A stretch of DNA of 64,000 bases from CAWGYT01 sp963826795. GTDB lineage: Bacteria > Planctomycetota > Planctomycetia > Pirellulales > Pirellulaceae. Every line of letters begins with the position of its first letter. The first letter of the stretch is position 1. The translations under genes and the position numbers were made by a program. The stretch covers positions 496,001-560,000 of the forward strand of contig CAWGYT010000009.1 in the NCBI GenBank assembly GCA_963826795.1, in the 5' to 3' direction. Shown one piece after another: positions 47,028-55,858 of this stretch. The notes under the pieces are model-generated. The model ran no database searches. It was not told the origin of the DNA and saw only the letters and a list, made by a program, of their open reading frames with translations.

Positions 47028-47535
47028 TAGCCCCAGGCTTCTCGTACTCCCTCCAGCTTCCGACGCACGAGGACGTGATGCCATTTGCGATCTGTCGTCG
47101 TCGTCGTTTAGACCGTCTGGGTTTGTGTTGGTCGTTTAGACCGTCTGGGTTTGTTGTCGTCTGGGCTTGTTGTCGCGCTGGGACTATTACGAGAAGATTC
47201 GGATTGACAATTTACCTATCCCCCAAAAATTGGAGGCAGAGACAATCGTGCATGTGATGGGATTGCCGTCCCTCGTCGTTTAGACCGTCTGGGTTTGTCT
47301 GGGTTTGTCGTTTAGACCGTCTGGGTTTGTCAGACCGTCTGGGTTTGTGTGTAGACCGTCTGGGTTTGTTTATGGGTTTGTGTAGACCGTCTGGGTTTGT
47401 GGTTTTGTTTATGGGTTTGTGTAGACCGTCTGGGTTTGTGGTTTATGGGTTTGTGTGTAGACCGTCTGGGTTTGTGTGGGTTTGTGTGTGGGTTTGTGGG
47501 GTCTGTCTGGGTTTGTCGGTGATGTGCCCTGATGG
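47028..47535 (-). repeat. Array of TAGACCGTCTGGGTTTG repeats
   Basis: Nine cores AGACCGTCT (47109-47465), the reverse complement of the core in the array left of the module. Interrupted by the partial module copy at 47174-47252. The array ends about 20 bp before the stop of the SpaB_C gene. Confidence 0.85.
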
Positions 47536-48615
47536 TCATCGAGCCGCGCGGCACTCCGGTGACGCCGCGTGCTGCAACCTGCGGAGGTGCGCTGCCAAGC
47601 CCTCGGTGGCTCTTTGGTTCATGTAGTGGACGTGGAACTCCTGCTCTCGATCTCCGAGTAGTCGGTTGCAGTGCATGTGGATCAGAGAGCTGAGCACCTG
47701 GTCGACTGTTCTCGTGACTCCGGGCTTGCCCTGGCAGTTCGCAAAGGTGGCGGCCACGCTCCGCGCCGTGGCCTCGAATCGCGCAAACTGCGCCGCATGC
47801 TCACTCGCATCCTCGAAGGCGGGTATCCCGGGAAGCATAAGCGAATCGAAGTCGAGCAGCATCGATTGGATCGAATCCGCCCGCCGGCGAAACTCGTTGT
47901 CCAACGACTCCTTCCTTTCTCCCGTGACGGGGAACTCCGCCTCCCAATCGTTTCGAAGTCGGGTGAGAAACTTAAGCCTTGTGCCAAGTCATGGCCAAAA
48001 GCTGCGCAGCAGTGTCTGGATGAACCTGATCGGCCAGAGTACCGGGGCTTCGAATTCGTCCTCGAGCTCGTCGCGGTACCGCGCAGCGAAGTGGTGTAGG
48101 GCGAGTCGCGAGTCGGCAGTGAAAAGCTGCTCGGCGGCAGCGATGAGGGCGGGCCCGCCGTACCTGTCAACTTCCCGCTCGTAAGTGGCGACCTCCCAAC
48201 GGTCGACGGCATAGCTGTCCGCCTCTGCATCCAGGTGGCATCGCACTTGCTCAAGAAGTTCGAGACCCGTCCGGCCCCGCGGTCGGAGACGGAGTCGCAG
48301 ATGCGCTTCCGGGTCAGCGGAGCGCACGAAGTGGAATTCCTCCAAGAGTCCACGCTCCTCGAGCTCTCGAACGAAGGGAGCGGTCCACCTGCCCAGCAAG
48401 TCCTCGTCGAGGAACGTTCTAGTGCGTTCCTCGGTTCCGAGCCCGGCCCCATAGTACAGCTTGAGGTAGAGCCAGGGCGACCCAGGAGTAAAGCGGTGCT
48501 CGTTGCGCAGTCTTCTCTCTTCGAGGAGGATCGAGTCCTGCGCGAACCACTGGGGATCCGGCACTCGGCCACGTCCGTCGCCATCTCGCCGGTTACGCCG
48601 CGCGGCCTCTGTCAC
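47536..48615 (-). CDS. Lantibiotic dehydratase C-terminal (SpaB_C / thiopeptide-type) protein, with two compensating indels
   Basis: Probable GTG start at 48615 (VTEAARRNRRDGDG), overlapping the end of the lanB N-part. The family opening WLYLKLYYGAGLGTEERTRTF, the core FHFVRSADPEAHLRLRLRPR, and the end SSLIHMHCNRLLG are all present. A stop interrupts the frame at 47989. Reading across (extra T in TTTT near 47998, missing A near 47973) gives GHDLAQGL then KFLTRLRNDWEAEFPVTG, after which the original frame resumes to 47536. About 359 residues. In split dehydratases this protein performs glutamate elimination on glutamylated Ser/Thr. It works with the upstream lanB N-part. Confidence 0.82.
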
Positions 48616-50930
48616 CGTCGTTTGCTCGCGGCCACTCGCCGCTGGGTACAGTTTGACCCGTGTTAAAATAGGCGACAAGTTCGCCCATGAGCGGCCCGTC
48701 GTCACCCACGAAGAACGTACCCTCGGTTAGAAGCTCCTCCTGGACACGCGTCTTGCCATTGCTGACCATCCCTGCCAATTCCCTCAAAGCGTGCCGGCTC
48801 TCGAGGTCAAGCGAGTTGTTCTCCTGATCCCCCAACCTGACAAAACGTGGTACGTTGTAGCGGTGCGCGCCAGCCTTCCAGAAGGCCGCACAATTCGGCC
48901 TCTTTCCATTCTTTCTTGGGCCTTCGCAGTCGCTCGGCGACGTGCGGTGGGACGAGCCAGGAGCGCGGAGCGAGCAGGATCCTTTTCCAACGAAACCGAG
49001 GGCAACCCACGGGGAGTTCGGGAACCGAACGTGGAAAGCTCCACCGTCTCGCAAGCGGGTCGAGCGCGAGCAAAACCTTGCCGACGGGCGAAAGCGACTC
49101 GCGGTCCAGAGCTGAGAGTTGCCTCGCGATGACCGGTACGCCCTTGCGGTCCCACCAGAGCATCGGCCGGCCGCGGTCGTTGTAGACACTCAACTCCGCC
49201 AAATGGATCTGACGGTCGGCCGGGACGCTTGGCTGGCCGTTCACCACGATCTGATAGGGATAAGTGAGCGGACGCTGCGTCAGGTCCTTCAGGCGGCCGC
49301 ACCCCCCGCAGGTGATCTCGGCAATCACGGCCGGTGCGACGTCCCGAGACTGCCCGTCCCAGATCGTGCGAAGCTGTTCGAGGAGGGGATCGTGCTGATC
49401 CCAGTGCAAGAATCGATTCGAGAGGTAGCCGGGAGTGGCGTTGGCTTGGTACACGTGGAGTGCAGGTTCTCCCCCGAAGCGGATTGCCTGGCAGAACGTC
49501 TCCAAGTATCTGCCTCGTTCCTCGGCGACCCTTGCGACCGCCTGCCTCTCGAACTCTCCCGTCCACTCGGCCGGGTCCAGCTCGACCTCCGTCAGTCCCC
49601 TGGCCTCGGCCTCGAACGCCTTCTTGCTCAAGTACGAGGCAATGACCTTCCACCGCGCGGCGCTTGGGTCATGTCGGACCGGGACGCGTTGCTCGGCATC
49701 GACCATGTTCTGTAACTCAGGCCCTTTAAGCACGCGGAAGACGAGGTCGAGCAGCGGGACGTGGCTCCCTGTGGTACCGCCGCTCATCGTCCGCACGATT
49801 GCCGCTCGGATGGCCGCGAATCCTTCGTTCGGTTCCCAGAGAAACGGGAACGCACTGACGCATCGACCGAGCTCGACTAAGAGATCTTCAGGCACACCGC
49901 CGTCGACGGAGTCGATCTGCAAAATGAGTTGGAGTGGGATCGCCGACCGCTCGTCTTTGTTAGCCCCAGACCTCGTTGAGTTCCCCACGGCGACCCACGG
50001 GTGCCGGTTCAGCGCGTCCCACCATGGCTCGAAGGAGTCATCCGCGATCGGTTGAGGCTGATCGCATAAGGCGAGTAGCCGCTCGCTCTCCCGCTTCAGA
50101 TCGCTCGCCTGATCCGAGCCGACGCTCAGGTCGTACAGAAATCTCTCGGGCCTGGGGCCGATCGTCGGAGGCTGCAGACTGTCGTGCAAAATGCCGCCGT
50201 CGACCATGGAGAAGAGGTACTCCTCAACCATCTCCGGGGTGGCCTCCGGTACCTCGCGTGTGATGATCTGCGAGAGCTCGTCCCAACTCCACCAGCGGCC
50301 CATCGCTTCGATCAGTGGCCGGAGCTGTTTGTCGTACCTCATCGAAACGAGCTGATATTGGGTGGCGAGGTTCTTGAACGGCTCGACCTCTTTCTCCGTG
50401 AAATAGCAGATCACGCCTCCTCGAGGGTTGCACGTCTCGTTGAGGCGGAACCGAGCCGCCCCCCTCAGCCCGGGCCGGTCGAGAAACCCACGCGCCACGA
50501 CCGACATATTGGACCAGGACGGAAAGACGCCGAGCCGCCAGGCCGACGGGGGCGACAGCACCACCTGCCTGTAGTTGCCCACGCGCGCGGTGCCGACCCC
50601 CGCGAACGAGGCCAGAGGAGTCGCACGGGTGGTGAACCTAGCGAAATATCTGTACAGGGTTCGATCGAGCTCGTCGGTAAGTTCCGTTTTCTCGGCCACA
50701 CAACGGTCGAACGCCCGATGAAGGACCTCGCTATGGATCTTCAGAGCCTTGTTCACAAACGGCTCTGCGAACGTGTCACGCAGGATGCTTTGCGAGTCCG
50801 GCGCGTCGGCGAAATTAAAGAAATGCCGACACGAGCGAATAGGTGACCGAATCATCACCCAGGGCATGACCTGAAGCCCTTGCTGCGCTTCGACGCCTTT
50901 TTCTGACGAATTCCCCACAGGAGGCTCCAT
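48593..50930 (-). CDS. lanB: Lantibiotic dehydratase N-terminal (glutamylation) protein, frameshifted near its end
   Basis: About 778 residues. ATG 50930 (MEPPVGNSSE) is the preferred start; 50867 is also possible. The hallmark YFARFTTRATPLASFAGVG (about 95-113) corresponds to the R-x-TPFG-x-FAGV block of class I dehydratases. Later PLQLILQIDSVDGG, RYLETFCQAIRFGGEPALHV and LSNRFLHWDQHDPLLEQL follow the family layout. The frame slips near 48868 in a GCGCGCAC run. The next frame continues YNVPRFVRLGDQENNSLDLE and ELVAYFN to 48593. It would use Glu-tRNA to glutamylate a peptide. No LanC or other modification enzyme is in the window. Confidence 0.88.
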
Positions 50931-50977
50931 GTGTCGCGTCCCGCCCTTAGGCACACCACCTCCGCGAATTAAGTAAG

Positions 50978-51015
50978 GCCTCGAGTGGCAACCCTTGGGG
51001 ATCGCCACCCGAGGC
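50978..51015 (-). terminator. Hairpin between the precursor candidate and lanB
   Basis: 12-bp stem GCCTCGAGTGGC / GCCACCCGAGGC with one mismatch and a 14-nt loop, 37 bp after the precursor stop and 47 bp before lanB. An attenuator at this place is common in RiPP operons and raises precursor over enzyme levels. The role is inferred. Confidence 0.65.
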
Positions 51016-51051
51016 AATTCAAAGAGCCGGCCAAGCGCCGACTCCCGGGAG

Positions 51052-51108
51052 TCAACCGGTCCACCAGCCCCCACCCTTGCCTGACTTCACATTCGTTTTG
51101 ACTTTCAT
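51052..51108 (-). CDS. Candidate RiPP precursor peptide, 18 residues
   Basis: Reads MKVKTNVKSGKGGGWWTG and stops. AAGGA lies 8 nt before ATG 51108, a better ribosome site than that of the lanB gene. It is the only small ORF with a ribosome site directly upstream of lanB, separated from it by a hairpin. It contains a GG suitable for C39 cleavage by the exporter at 41017. If cut there the product would be only GWWTG or WWTG. There is no Cys, so no lanthionine ring is possible; Thr17 is the only possible dehydration target in the tail. It may also be truncated by an indel as several neighbours are. Not placed in a named family. Confidence 0.55.
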   Translation of the reverse strand: MKVKTNVKSGKGGGWWTG

Positions 51109-51468
51109 CGTCGTGTTCCTTCGCTTGCGTTGTTGACTTGGGTCTAGATTCGGCCTCAATCGGCCCCTTATTAAGATGGCGTCACGGCACGGCAAATTGA
51201 CCGCGCGGCGTGGAAAGATTTTCTTCCAGCTGGCGTGGTCAAGTCCGAGGACGGCGAGAACGAGGTCCGACGGTGACCCGGGGGCAGGTGGCTTTGATTG
51301 GCCCACTTCAATGAGTCCTGACACCGGCGCCGCCCGCTGTGGTCCTTGCCCGTTGAGAGACGACGAGCTTCCCGATGACCTCGGACCAGCGCCAGGGCGC
51401 GGGCATGAAGCCGACACAGCAGCGCGTGATCTTGCTTCTCGCAAGTGCCGTCTGCGACGAATGACCAG
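51109..51468. other. Upstream region of the RiPP genes (360 bp)
   Basis: Should hold the promoter for precursor and lanB on the minus strand. No convincing gene on either strand. Confidence 0.4.
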
Positions 51469-51510
51469 GACCAAGACGAGGCCAAGACGACGACCAGGAC
51501 CAAGACGGTC
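51469..51510 (+). repeat. Short GGACCAAGACGGTCTAC array, right flank
   Basis: One complete core at 51503 and degenerate CCAGGACCAAGACG units; same flank as left of the module copy at 46667. Confidence 0.8.
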
Positions 51511-51870
51511 TACGTTCCGGCAGGCTCGCCGCGAGCTGAAGTTGTTCGTTTCTTGGCAGTTTGGAGACCGTTAGCAGGACCTCTGTCACGGGTTTTTGGA
51601 CAGTCGGCAAGGCGAAGTTTTTTGACAGCGAACGCCGCCCCAATTGATCCTCGATTTTCCGAGATCGCCGCGCTTCGCCGGGGGGGGCGAACACGCGAAA
51701 CTTGTTGAAACGGACAGCTCCGCCCATGCACCTTTCAGTTCCCGAAATGCGCTCACGAAATCCAAGTCGACCGACCAGACCACGTTGCTTCGCGCTGGGA
51801 CTATTACGAGAAGATTTGGATTGACAATTTACCTATCCCCCAAAAATTGGAGGCAGAGACAATCGTGCAT
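51511..51870 (+). repeat. 360-bp module, right copy
   Basis: Near-identical, direct orientation to 46667-47027, so the pair brackets 4.5 kb containing the dehydratase genes and precursor candidate. Confidence 0.9.
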
Positions 51871-52060
51871 CTGGGTTTGTCTCGGTTTAGACCGTCTGGG
51901 TTTGTCGTCGTCTCGGTTTAGACCGTCTGGGTTTGTCGTCTGGGTTTGTCGTCGTCGTCGTTTAGACCGTCTGGGTTTGTTTGGGTTTGTTGTCGTCTGG
52001 GTTTGTCTCGGTTTGTCTGGGGTTTGTCTGGGTTGGTGTGGGTTGGTCTGGGTTGGTCGA
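51871..52060 (-). repeat. TAGACCGTCTGGGTTTG array, right flank
   Basis: Three complete cores (51889, 51918, 51962) and degenerate CTGGGTTTGTC units; same order of array types as on the left side. Confidence 0.85.
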
Positions 52061-52093
52061 CCATGGACGCTATCTGGACAACGTTTGTCCTCT

Positions 52094-52112
52094 TTGTCCA
52101 ATCATTGGACAA
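52094..52112. promoter_or_regulatory. Perfect palindrome TTGTCCAAT-C-ATTGGACAA
   Basis: 9-bp half-sites upstream (about 200 bp) of the Cys-rich genes. It could be an operator or a short hairpin; no regulator family is recognised from it. Confidence 0.35.
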
Positions 52113-52309
52113 GCAATCGAGTTCGCGTGCCATTCAGCTCGGTGAAAACATCGAAAAACACACGAACGTCGCTGGCACAAGGGTTGCAGTTCTGGAATAC
52201 GTGAGAAGCATTTGGACATGCATCAGCGGGCTTGCCAGCGTTTCGTACCTGGCCACGTACCGGCGGCTGGGCCCTCGACGATTGACGGGGACAGCGTAAG
52301 ATTCCTGTG

Positions 52310-52669
52310 ATGACCACTCACCTTGTTGCCAAGACGATTCTGGTTCTCATCGCCCTAGGGGTGATGGTGCCCCCGCGTGGCTGGTGTTGCCGATCGGAAA
52401 CGCCGTCGGACGAAGTGCATCCTGCGTCTTGCTGCGAAAAGGATCGTCCTCACAATCCGGCACCCCCGTCGGTCGATGATTGCTGCTGCCAGCACGCGGT
52501 GATGATTCGCACCGACACGAGGGAGTCCTTCCCGCCGGCGCCGCTCGTCGTTTCTGCTCCCGTTGGCTCCGAGCTTGCCCGACTCGGAACGAGTGTGGCG
52601 GTGGAGCCTGTGTCTTCATATTGTCGCCAGCGATCAGTTCAGGTTCTCTTTTGTATCTGGCGGTGTTAA
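52310..52669 (+). CDS. Small exported Cys-rich protein
   Basis: 119 residues from ATG 52310. The hydrophobic N-terminus TILVLIALGVMVPP acts as a signal peptide. Mature part has clustered Cys (GWCC, ASCCEKD, VDDCCCQHAV), then a Pro/Val-rich stretch and Cys at the end. No family is recognised. The CC pairs suggest metal binding or disulfides. It is followed 115 bp later by another Cys-rich gene, with which it may form an operon ending at the terminator at 53213. Confidence 0.55.
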   Translation: MTTHLVAKTILVLIALGVMVPPRGWCCRSETPSDEVHPASCCEKDRPHNPAPPSVDDCCCQHAVMIRTDTRESFPPAPLVVSAPVGSELARLGTSVAVEPVSSYCRQRSVQVLFCIWRC

Positions 52670-52783
52670 TGGCTCCTGCGGCGTCGACTCAAAGCACCGC
52701 AGTCGTTTCGTCTCTTTACCGGACGGTTTCCGTAATCCGCCCGGTGACTTTCGCCATTAACACGATCACAAAAGGAATCTACG

Positions 52784-53128
52784 ATGATTCGCTTACTCAC
52801 AACCTTTTCCGTCTTGTTGGGCGTTCCCTTCCTGGTCGATCACGAGCCAAAGGCCAAGCCGACCTGTTGTCTGGAGGAAGCCTACTGTTGCTTGATCCAA
52901 GACCGCTGTTGCGAGACCGCCGCGGACAACGGCGCGATTGCAACCGTACCCACGGAGGCGAGTAGCACCGCAACGCCAACGTGCTGTGCAAAGCGAGCTT
53001 TCTGCTGCTCGCTGCACCGCCCTTGCTGCGACGCTGGCACGGACAAGCCAGTTGGCGATGAGGGTAGCAGTGCGATCTTGATCGGTAACCCAAACTCTTG
53101 CGTGACGCTATCGCCAGCAGCTAGTTGA
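52784..53128 (+). CDS. Small exported protein with tandem CC-x(n)-CC units
   Basis: 114 residues from ATG 52784. N-terminus MIRLLTTFSVLLGVPFLV looks like a signal peptide. The mature part holds two similar units, PTCCLEEAYCCLIQDRCC and PTCCAKRAFCCSLHRPCC, each with three CC pairs spaced by 5-6 residues, separated by a Ser/Thr/Ala linker. This internal duplication implies a repeated metal- or disulfide-binding unit. No family is recognised. A heavy-metal role is only a guess. Confidence 0.65.
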   Translation: MIRLLTTFSVLLGVPFLVDHEPKAKPTCCLEEAYCCLIQDRCCETAADNGAIATVPTEASSTATPTCCAKRAFCCSLHRPCCDAGTDKPVGDEGSSAILIGNPNSCVTLSPAAS

Positions 53129-53212
53129 GAAAAGACTGCCAGCCGGTGGAGCGAACCGTCGACACCGCCGCCTGGCGCGACCACCAACTAGCAAAATCCA
53201 AAACCGTCCTTG

Positions 53213-53257
53213 AACCTCCCCTGGCGGCAAGCGTGTCGCCGGGGGAGGTTGTGTTTT
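53213..53257 (+). terminator. Strong intrinsic terminator
   Basis: 14-bp stem AACCTCCCCTGGCG / CGCCGGGGGAGGTT (one G-T pair), 10-nt loop, followed by GTGTTTT; 85 bp after the Cys-rich gene. Confidence 0.8.
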
Positions 53258-53414
53258 GAACGGTCTGGACGCTGCTCTCATTTTCGGAGGATAGGTGATC
53301 TGGGATGGTCCCCTTCCGCAGAAAATTCTGCAGAAGATGTGAGCCGTTTTGCCGCTCGATTTCGCGCTGAGGAATGCTGAGCGTCCCCGTGGTGAAGAAC
53401 GAACCCAAACGGCC

Positions 53415-53978
53415 ATGGACCGCGGAGGAGATCAATTGCGAATTCCATCGATCGTGGTATCCACATTGGTGTTTCCCTGTTGGTTCATTGTCGGGCCCGT
53501 ATTGGCAAGTCCCATTCGTTGCCAGTTTACGGGCACCATTGATGAGGTTTGGGCTACAAATGGAACGACCGTCCTGTCGGCTGCCTTCTTGGCGATCTTG
53601 CCATTTCAAATCGGGGATGAGGAGGTTGGCGCTTTCACGTATGACACCGCTGCGACAGATGATCTCTTCCCGGACGATCCTGAGTACCCCACGTACTTGC
53701 ACTGGATTGGCTTGGCCGGCAATCTGGACTGGGACGTCGGAGGTCAACAATTTCGGCGCGATCAACAGGCGTACGTGGCAGTGGAAGTGTCAGCCAATCC
53801 CGACGTCAGTTCGCTGTGGTTGTGGACGGAGTACCCGCACCTGCCATCGGCTTCGGGGTCAGCCATCGGCTTCGGGGTCAGATCGGGTATCTGGTGTTTG
53901 GCAGGTCTCGCCCGCGGCGTTCGCCCTTCGAGCCTGATTTGGCTTGGTCGAACGTACGGTGTTCGGTCGGCGAATTAG
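53415..53978 (+). pseudogene. Secreted protein gene truncated by repeat insertion
   Basis: From ATG 53415 a membrane or signal segment (IPSIVVSTLVFPCWFIVGPV) leads to a beta-rich domain (CQFTGTIDEVWATNG, VGAFTYDTAATDDLFPDDP, VEVSANPDVSSLWLWTEY), the style of PEP-CTERM-type exported proteins. At about 53845 the frame runs into CATCGGCTTCGGGGTCAG (twice) and on into the first mosaic element, so the natural C-terminus, and any sorting signal, is lost. The end at 53978 is a stop inside the element. Confidence 0.6.
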
Positions 53979-54216
53979 GTTGCGGCAATCGAACAGCAAT
54001 CGTCCCGCTGGACTTGCTCGAGCTTCGCCGTTGATGACGTTGCGCGCCGACACGTTCGATCCAGCGAGGCCGTTGTTTTGTTTTCCACTGCCGGTAATCC
54101 CGCGTCGCACGCGAACTTGACACCAGAAAACGGATCTGACCCCGCCCCGTCCCGCCTGACCCCGCCCCGTCCCTGCCTGACCCCGCCCCGTCCCTGCCTG
54201 ACCCCGCCCCGTCCCT

Positions 54217-54365
54217 GCCCCGTCGCGCCGTAGCCCCCGTCGCGCAGACGGGGGGCGAACCCGTCCCCCAGCCGACCTCGCCATGCAGGCCTCGCATCCA
54301 CGCCGCGCCACCCCCGCTCTCCGCGAGCGGGGCTACGCAATGGGGACTGCGGCGCGTCGGGGTCG
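54217..54365. repeat. BIME-like hairpin unit (copy 1 of 4)
   Basis: Starts CGTAGCCCCCGTCGCGCAG with hairpin CCCCCGTC-GCGCA-GACGGGGG and ends with hairpin CCCGCTC-TCCGC-GAGCGGG then GGGGCTACG, so GTAGCCCC and GGGGCTAC form inverted ends. Further copies at about 56256-56405, 56749-56893 and 57193-57320 (the last truncated where it meets the stress-protein gene). Confidence 0.85.
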
Positions 54366-54650
54366 GCTTCGGGGTCAGATCGGGTATCTGGTGTTTGGCA
54401 GGTCTCGCCCGCGGCGTTCGCCCTTCGAGCGTGATTTGGCTTGGTCGAACGTACCGTGTTCGGTCGGCGAATCAGATTGCGGCAATTGAACAGCAATCGT
54501 CCCGATGGACTTGCTCGAGCCTCGCCGTTGATGACGTTGCGCGCCGACACGTTCGATCCAGCGAGGCCGTTGTTTTGTTTTCCACTGCCGGTAATCCCGC
54601 GTCGCACGCGAACTTGACACCAGAAAACGGATCTGACCCCGCCCCGTCCC

Positions 54651-54895
54651 CCCTGCACGAGGCGGAACAGGGTCAGGCGGAACAGGGTCAGGCGGAACAG
54701 GCCCAACGACACTACCAACAGGCGCTCGCGATCCTCGAGGCCTCACTGGGAGTGGCTCATCCCAGCCGCGCGAGTTTGCCGCGAAAACCTTCTCCAACTG
54801 ACGATTGTTTAAGCGAATAATTCATCTCCTTTAGCGCGGTCAACCGGCGGACAGATGACGCCTTGGGGTCGGCTTCGGGGTCAGGGGTCGGCTTC
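54651..54895 (+). pseudogene. Duplicated 3' end of the TPR gene
   Basis: Nearly the same as 55716-55920, including EQAQRHYQQALAILEASLGV and the post-stop sequence. It holds an extra 15-bp GGAACAGGGTCAGGC unit and a small change (PSRA for PTAR) followed by a frameshift. Flanked by element copies 2 and 3. Confidence 0.8.
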
Positions 54896-55063
54896 GGGGT
54901 CAGATCGGGTATCTGGTGTTTGGCAGGTCTCGCCCGCGGCGTTCGCCCTTCGAGCGTGATTTGGCTTGGTCGAACGTACGGTGTTCGGTCGGCGAATTAG
55001 GTTGCGGCAATTGAACAGCAATCGTCCCGCTGGACTTGCTCGAGTCTCGCCGTTGATGACGTT

Positions 55064-55858
55064 GTGCGCCGACTCGTTCGATCCAGCGAGGCCGTTGTTT
55101 TGTTTTCCACTGCCGGTAATCCCGCTTCGCACGCGAACTTGACACCAGAAAACGGATCTGACCCCGCCCCGTCCGACCTGGACATCGCCACGGTGCTGAA
55201 TGGGCTTGCCGTCGTCCACAAGTATCAGGGACGGTTCGCCGAGGCGGCACCTCTTTACCGCCGGGCGCTGAAGATCCTGGAGCGGACGTACGGACCCGAC
55301 CACCTTCAACTGGCGACCCTCTACCACAACCTGGGCGGGCTGGAGCACGCGCGGGGCCGTTATGCGCGCGGCGAGCCCTTCGCTCGCCGGGCCGTGGAGA
55401 TCCGTCGCCGGTGGCTGGGACGAAACCACCCGGACGTCGCCGCCGACATGGCTGCCCTGGCCGGCTTGCTGGATGGGCAGGATAAGTTTGGCGAGGCCAA
55501 GGCTTTATATCGCAGGGCCCTCACCATCTTTCGTCGCACGCTGGGTGGCTCGCATTACGAGGTCGCCGTTACCCTCAACAATCTGGCTGCCGTGCATGAC
55601 GCGTGCGGGAAGCCGCGACAGGCGCGAAAGTGCTACGAGGAATCGTTGGCGATCAAGCGAAAGGTGTTGGGGAGAAACCACCCGGACGTCGCCCGAACTC
55701 TCAATAACTTGGCAATGCACGAGGCGGAACAGGGCCAGGCGGAACAGGCCCAACGACACTACCAACAGGCACTCGCGATCCTCGAGGCGTCACTGGGAGT
55801 GGCTCATCCCACCGCGCGCGTTTGCCGCGAAAACCTTCTCCGACTGACGATTGTTTAA
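55064..55858 (+). CDS. Tetratricopeptide (kinesin-light-chain type) protein, N-terminally truncated and fused to repeat sequence
   Basis: Genuine coding sequence starts at about 55174 (DLDIATVLNGLAVVHKYQGR); the first ~37 codons come from the repeat element and are chance coding. Five 42-residue TPRs follow, each with the A-x-LYxRAL-x-I-x-R-x-LGxxHP pattern, for example AAPLYRRALKILERTYGPDH and AQRHYQQALAILEASLGVAH. The original N-terminus, perhaps a kinase or signal domain as is usual in this phylum, has been lost at the element boundary. TPRs mediate protein binding; no other function can be assigned. Confidence 0.75.
   Translation: MRRLVRSSEAVVLFSTAGNPASHANLTPENGSDPAPSDLDIATVLNGLAVVHKYQGRFAEAAPLYRRALKILERTYGPDHLQLATLYHNLGGLEHARGRYARGEPFARRAVEIRRRWLGRNHPDVAADMAALAGLLDGQDKFGEAKALYRRALTIFRRTLGGSHYEVAVTLNNLAAVHDACGKPRQARKCYEESLAIKRKVLGRNHPDVARTLNNLAMHEAEQGQAEQAQRHYQQALAILEASLGVAHPTARVCRENLLRLTIV

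Noticed and set aside
46086..47554. ORFs coding TKT, DQDQDG or HKPRRST low complexity
   Set aside because: They are translations of the repeat arrays on either strand, without ribosome sites or conserved domains.
47682..48584. 300-residue minus-strand ORF in the SpaB_C region
   Set aside because: Ser/Arg-rich shadow frame; the SpaB_C frame carries all the conserved blocks. It only coincides with the real protein between the two indels.
52063..52299. 78-residue ORF MDAIWTTFVLFVQSLDKQ before the Cys-rich genes
   Set aside because: No ribosome site, overlaps a palindrome, no family resemblance; kept only as a weak possibility.
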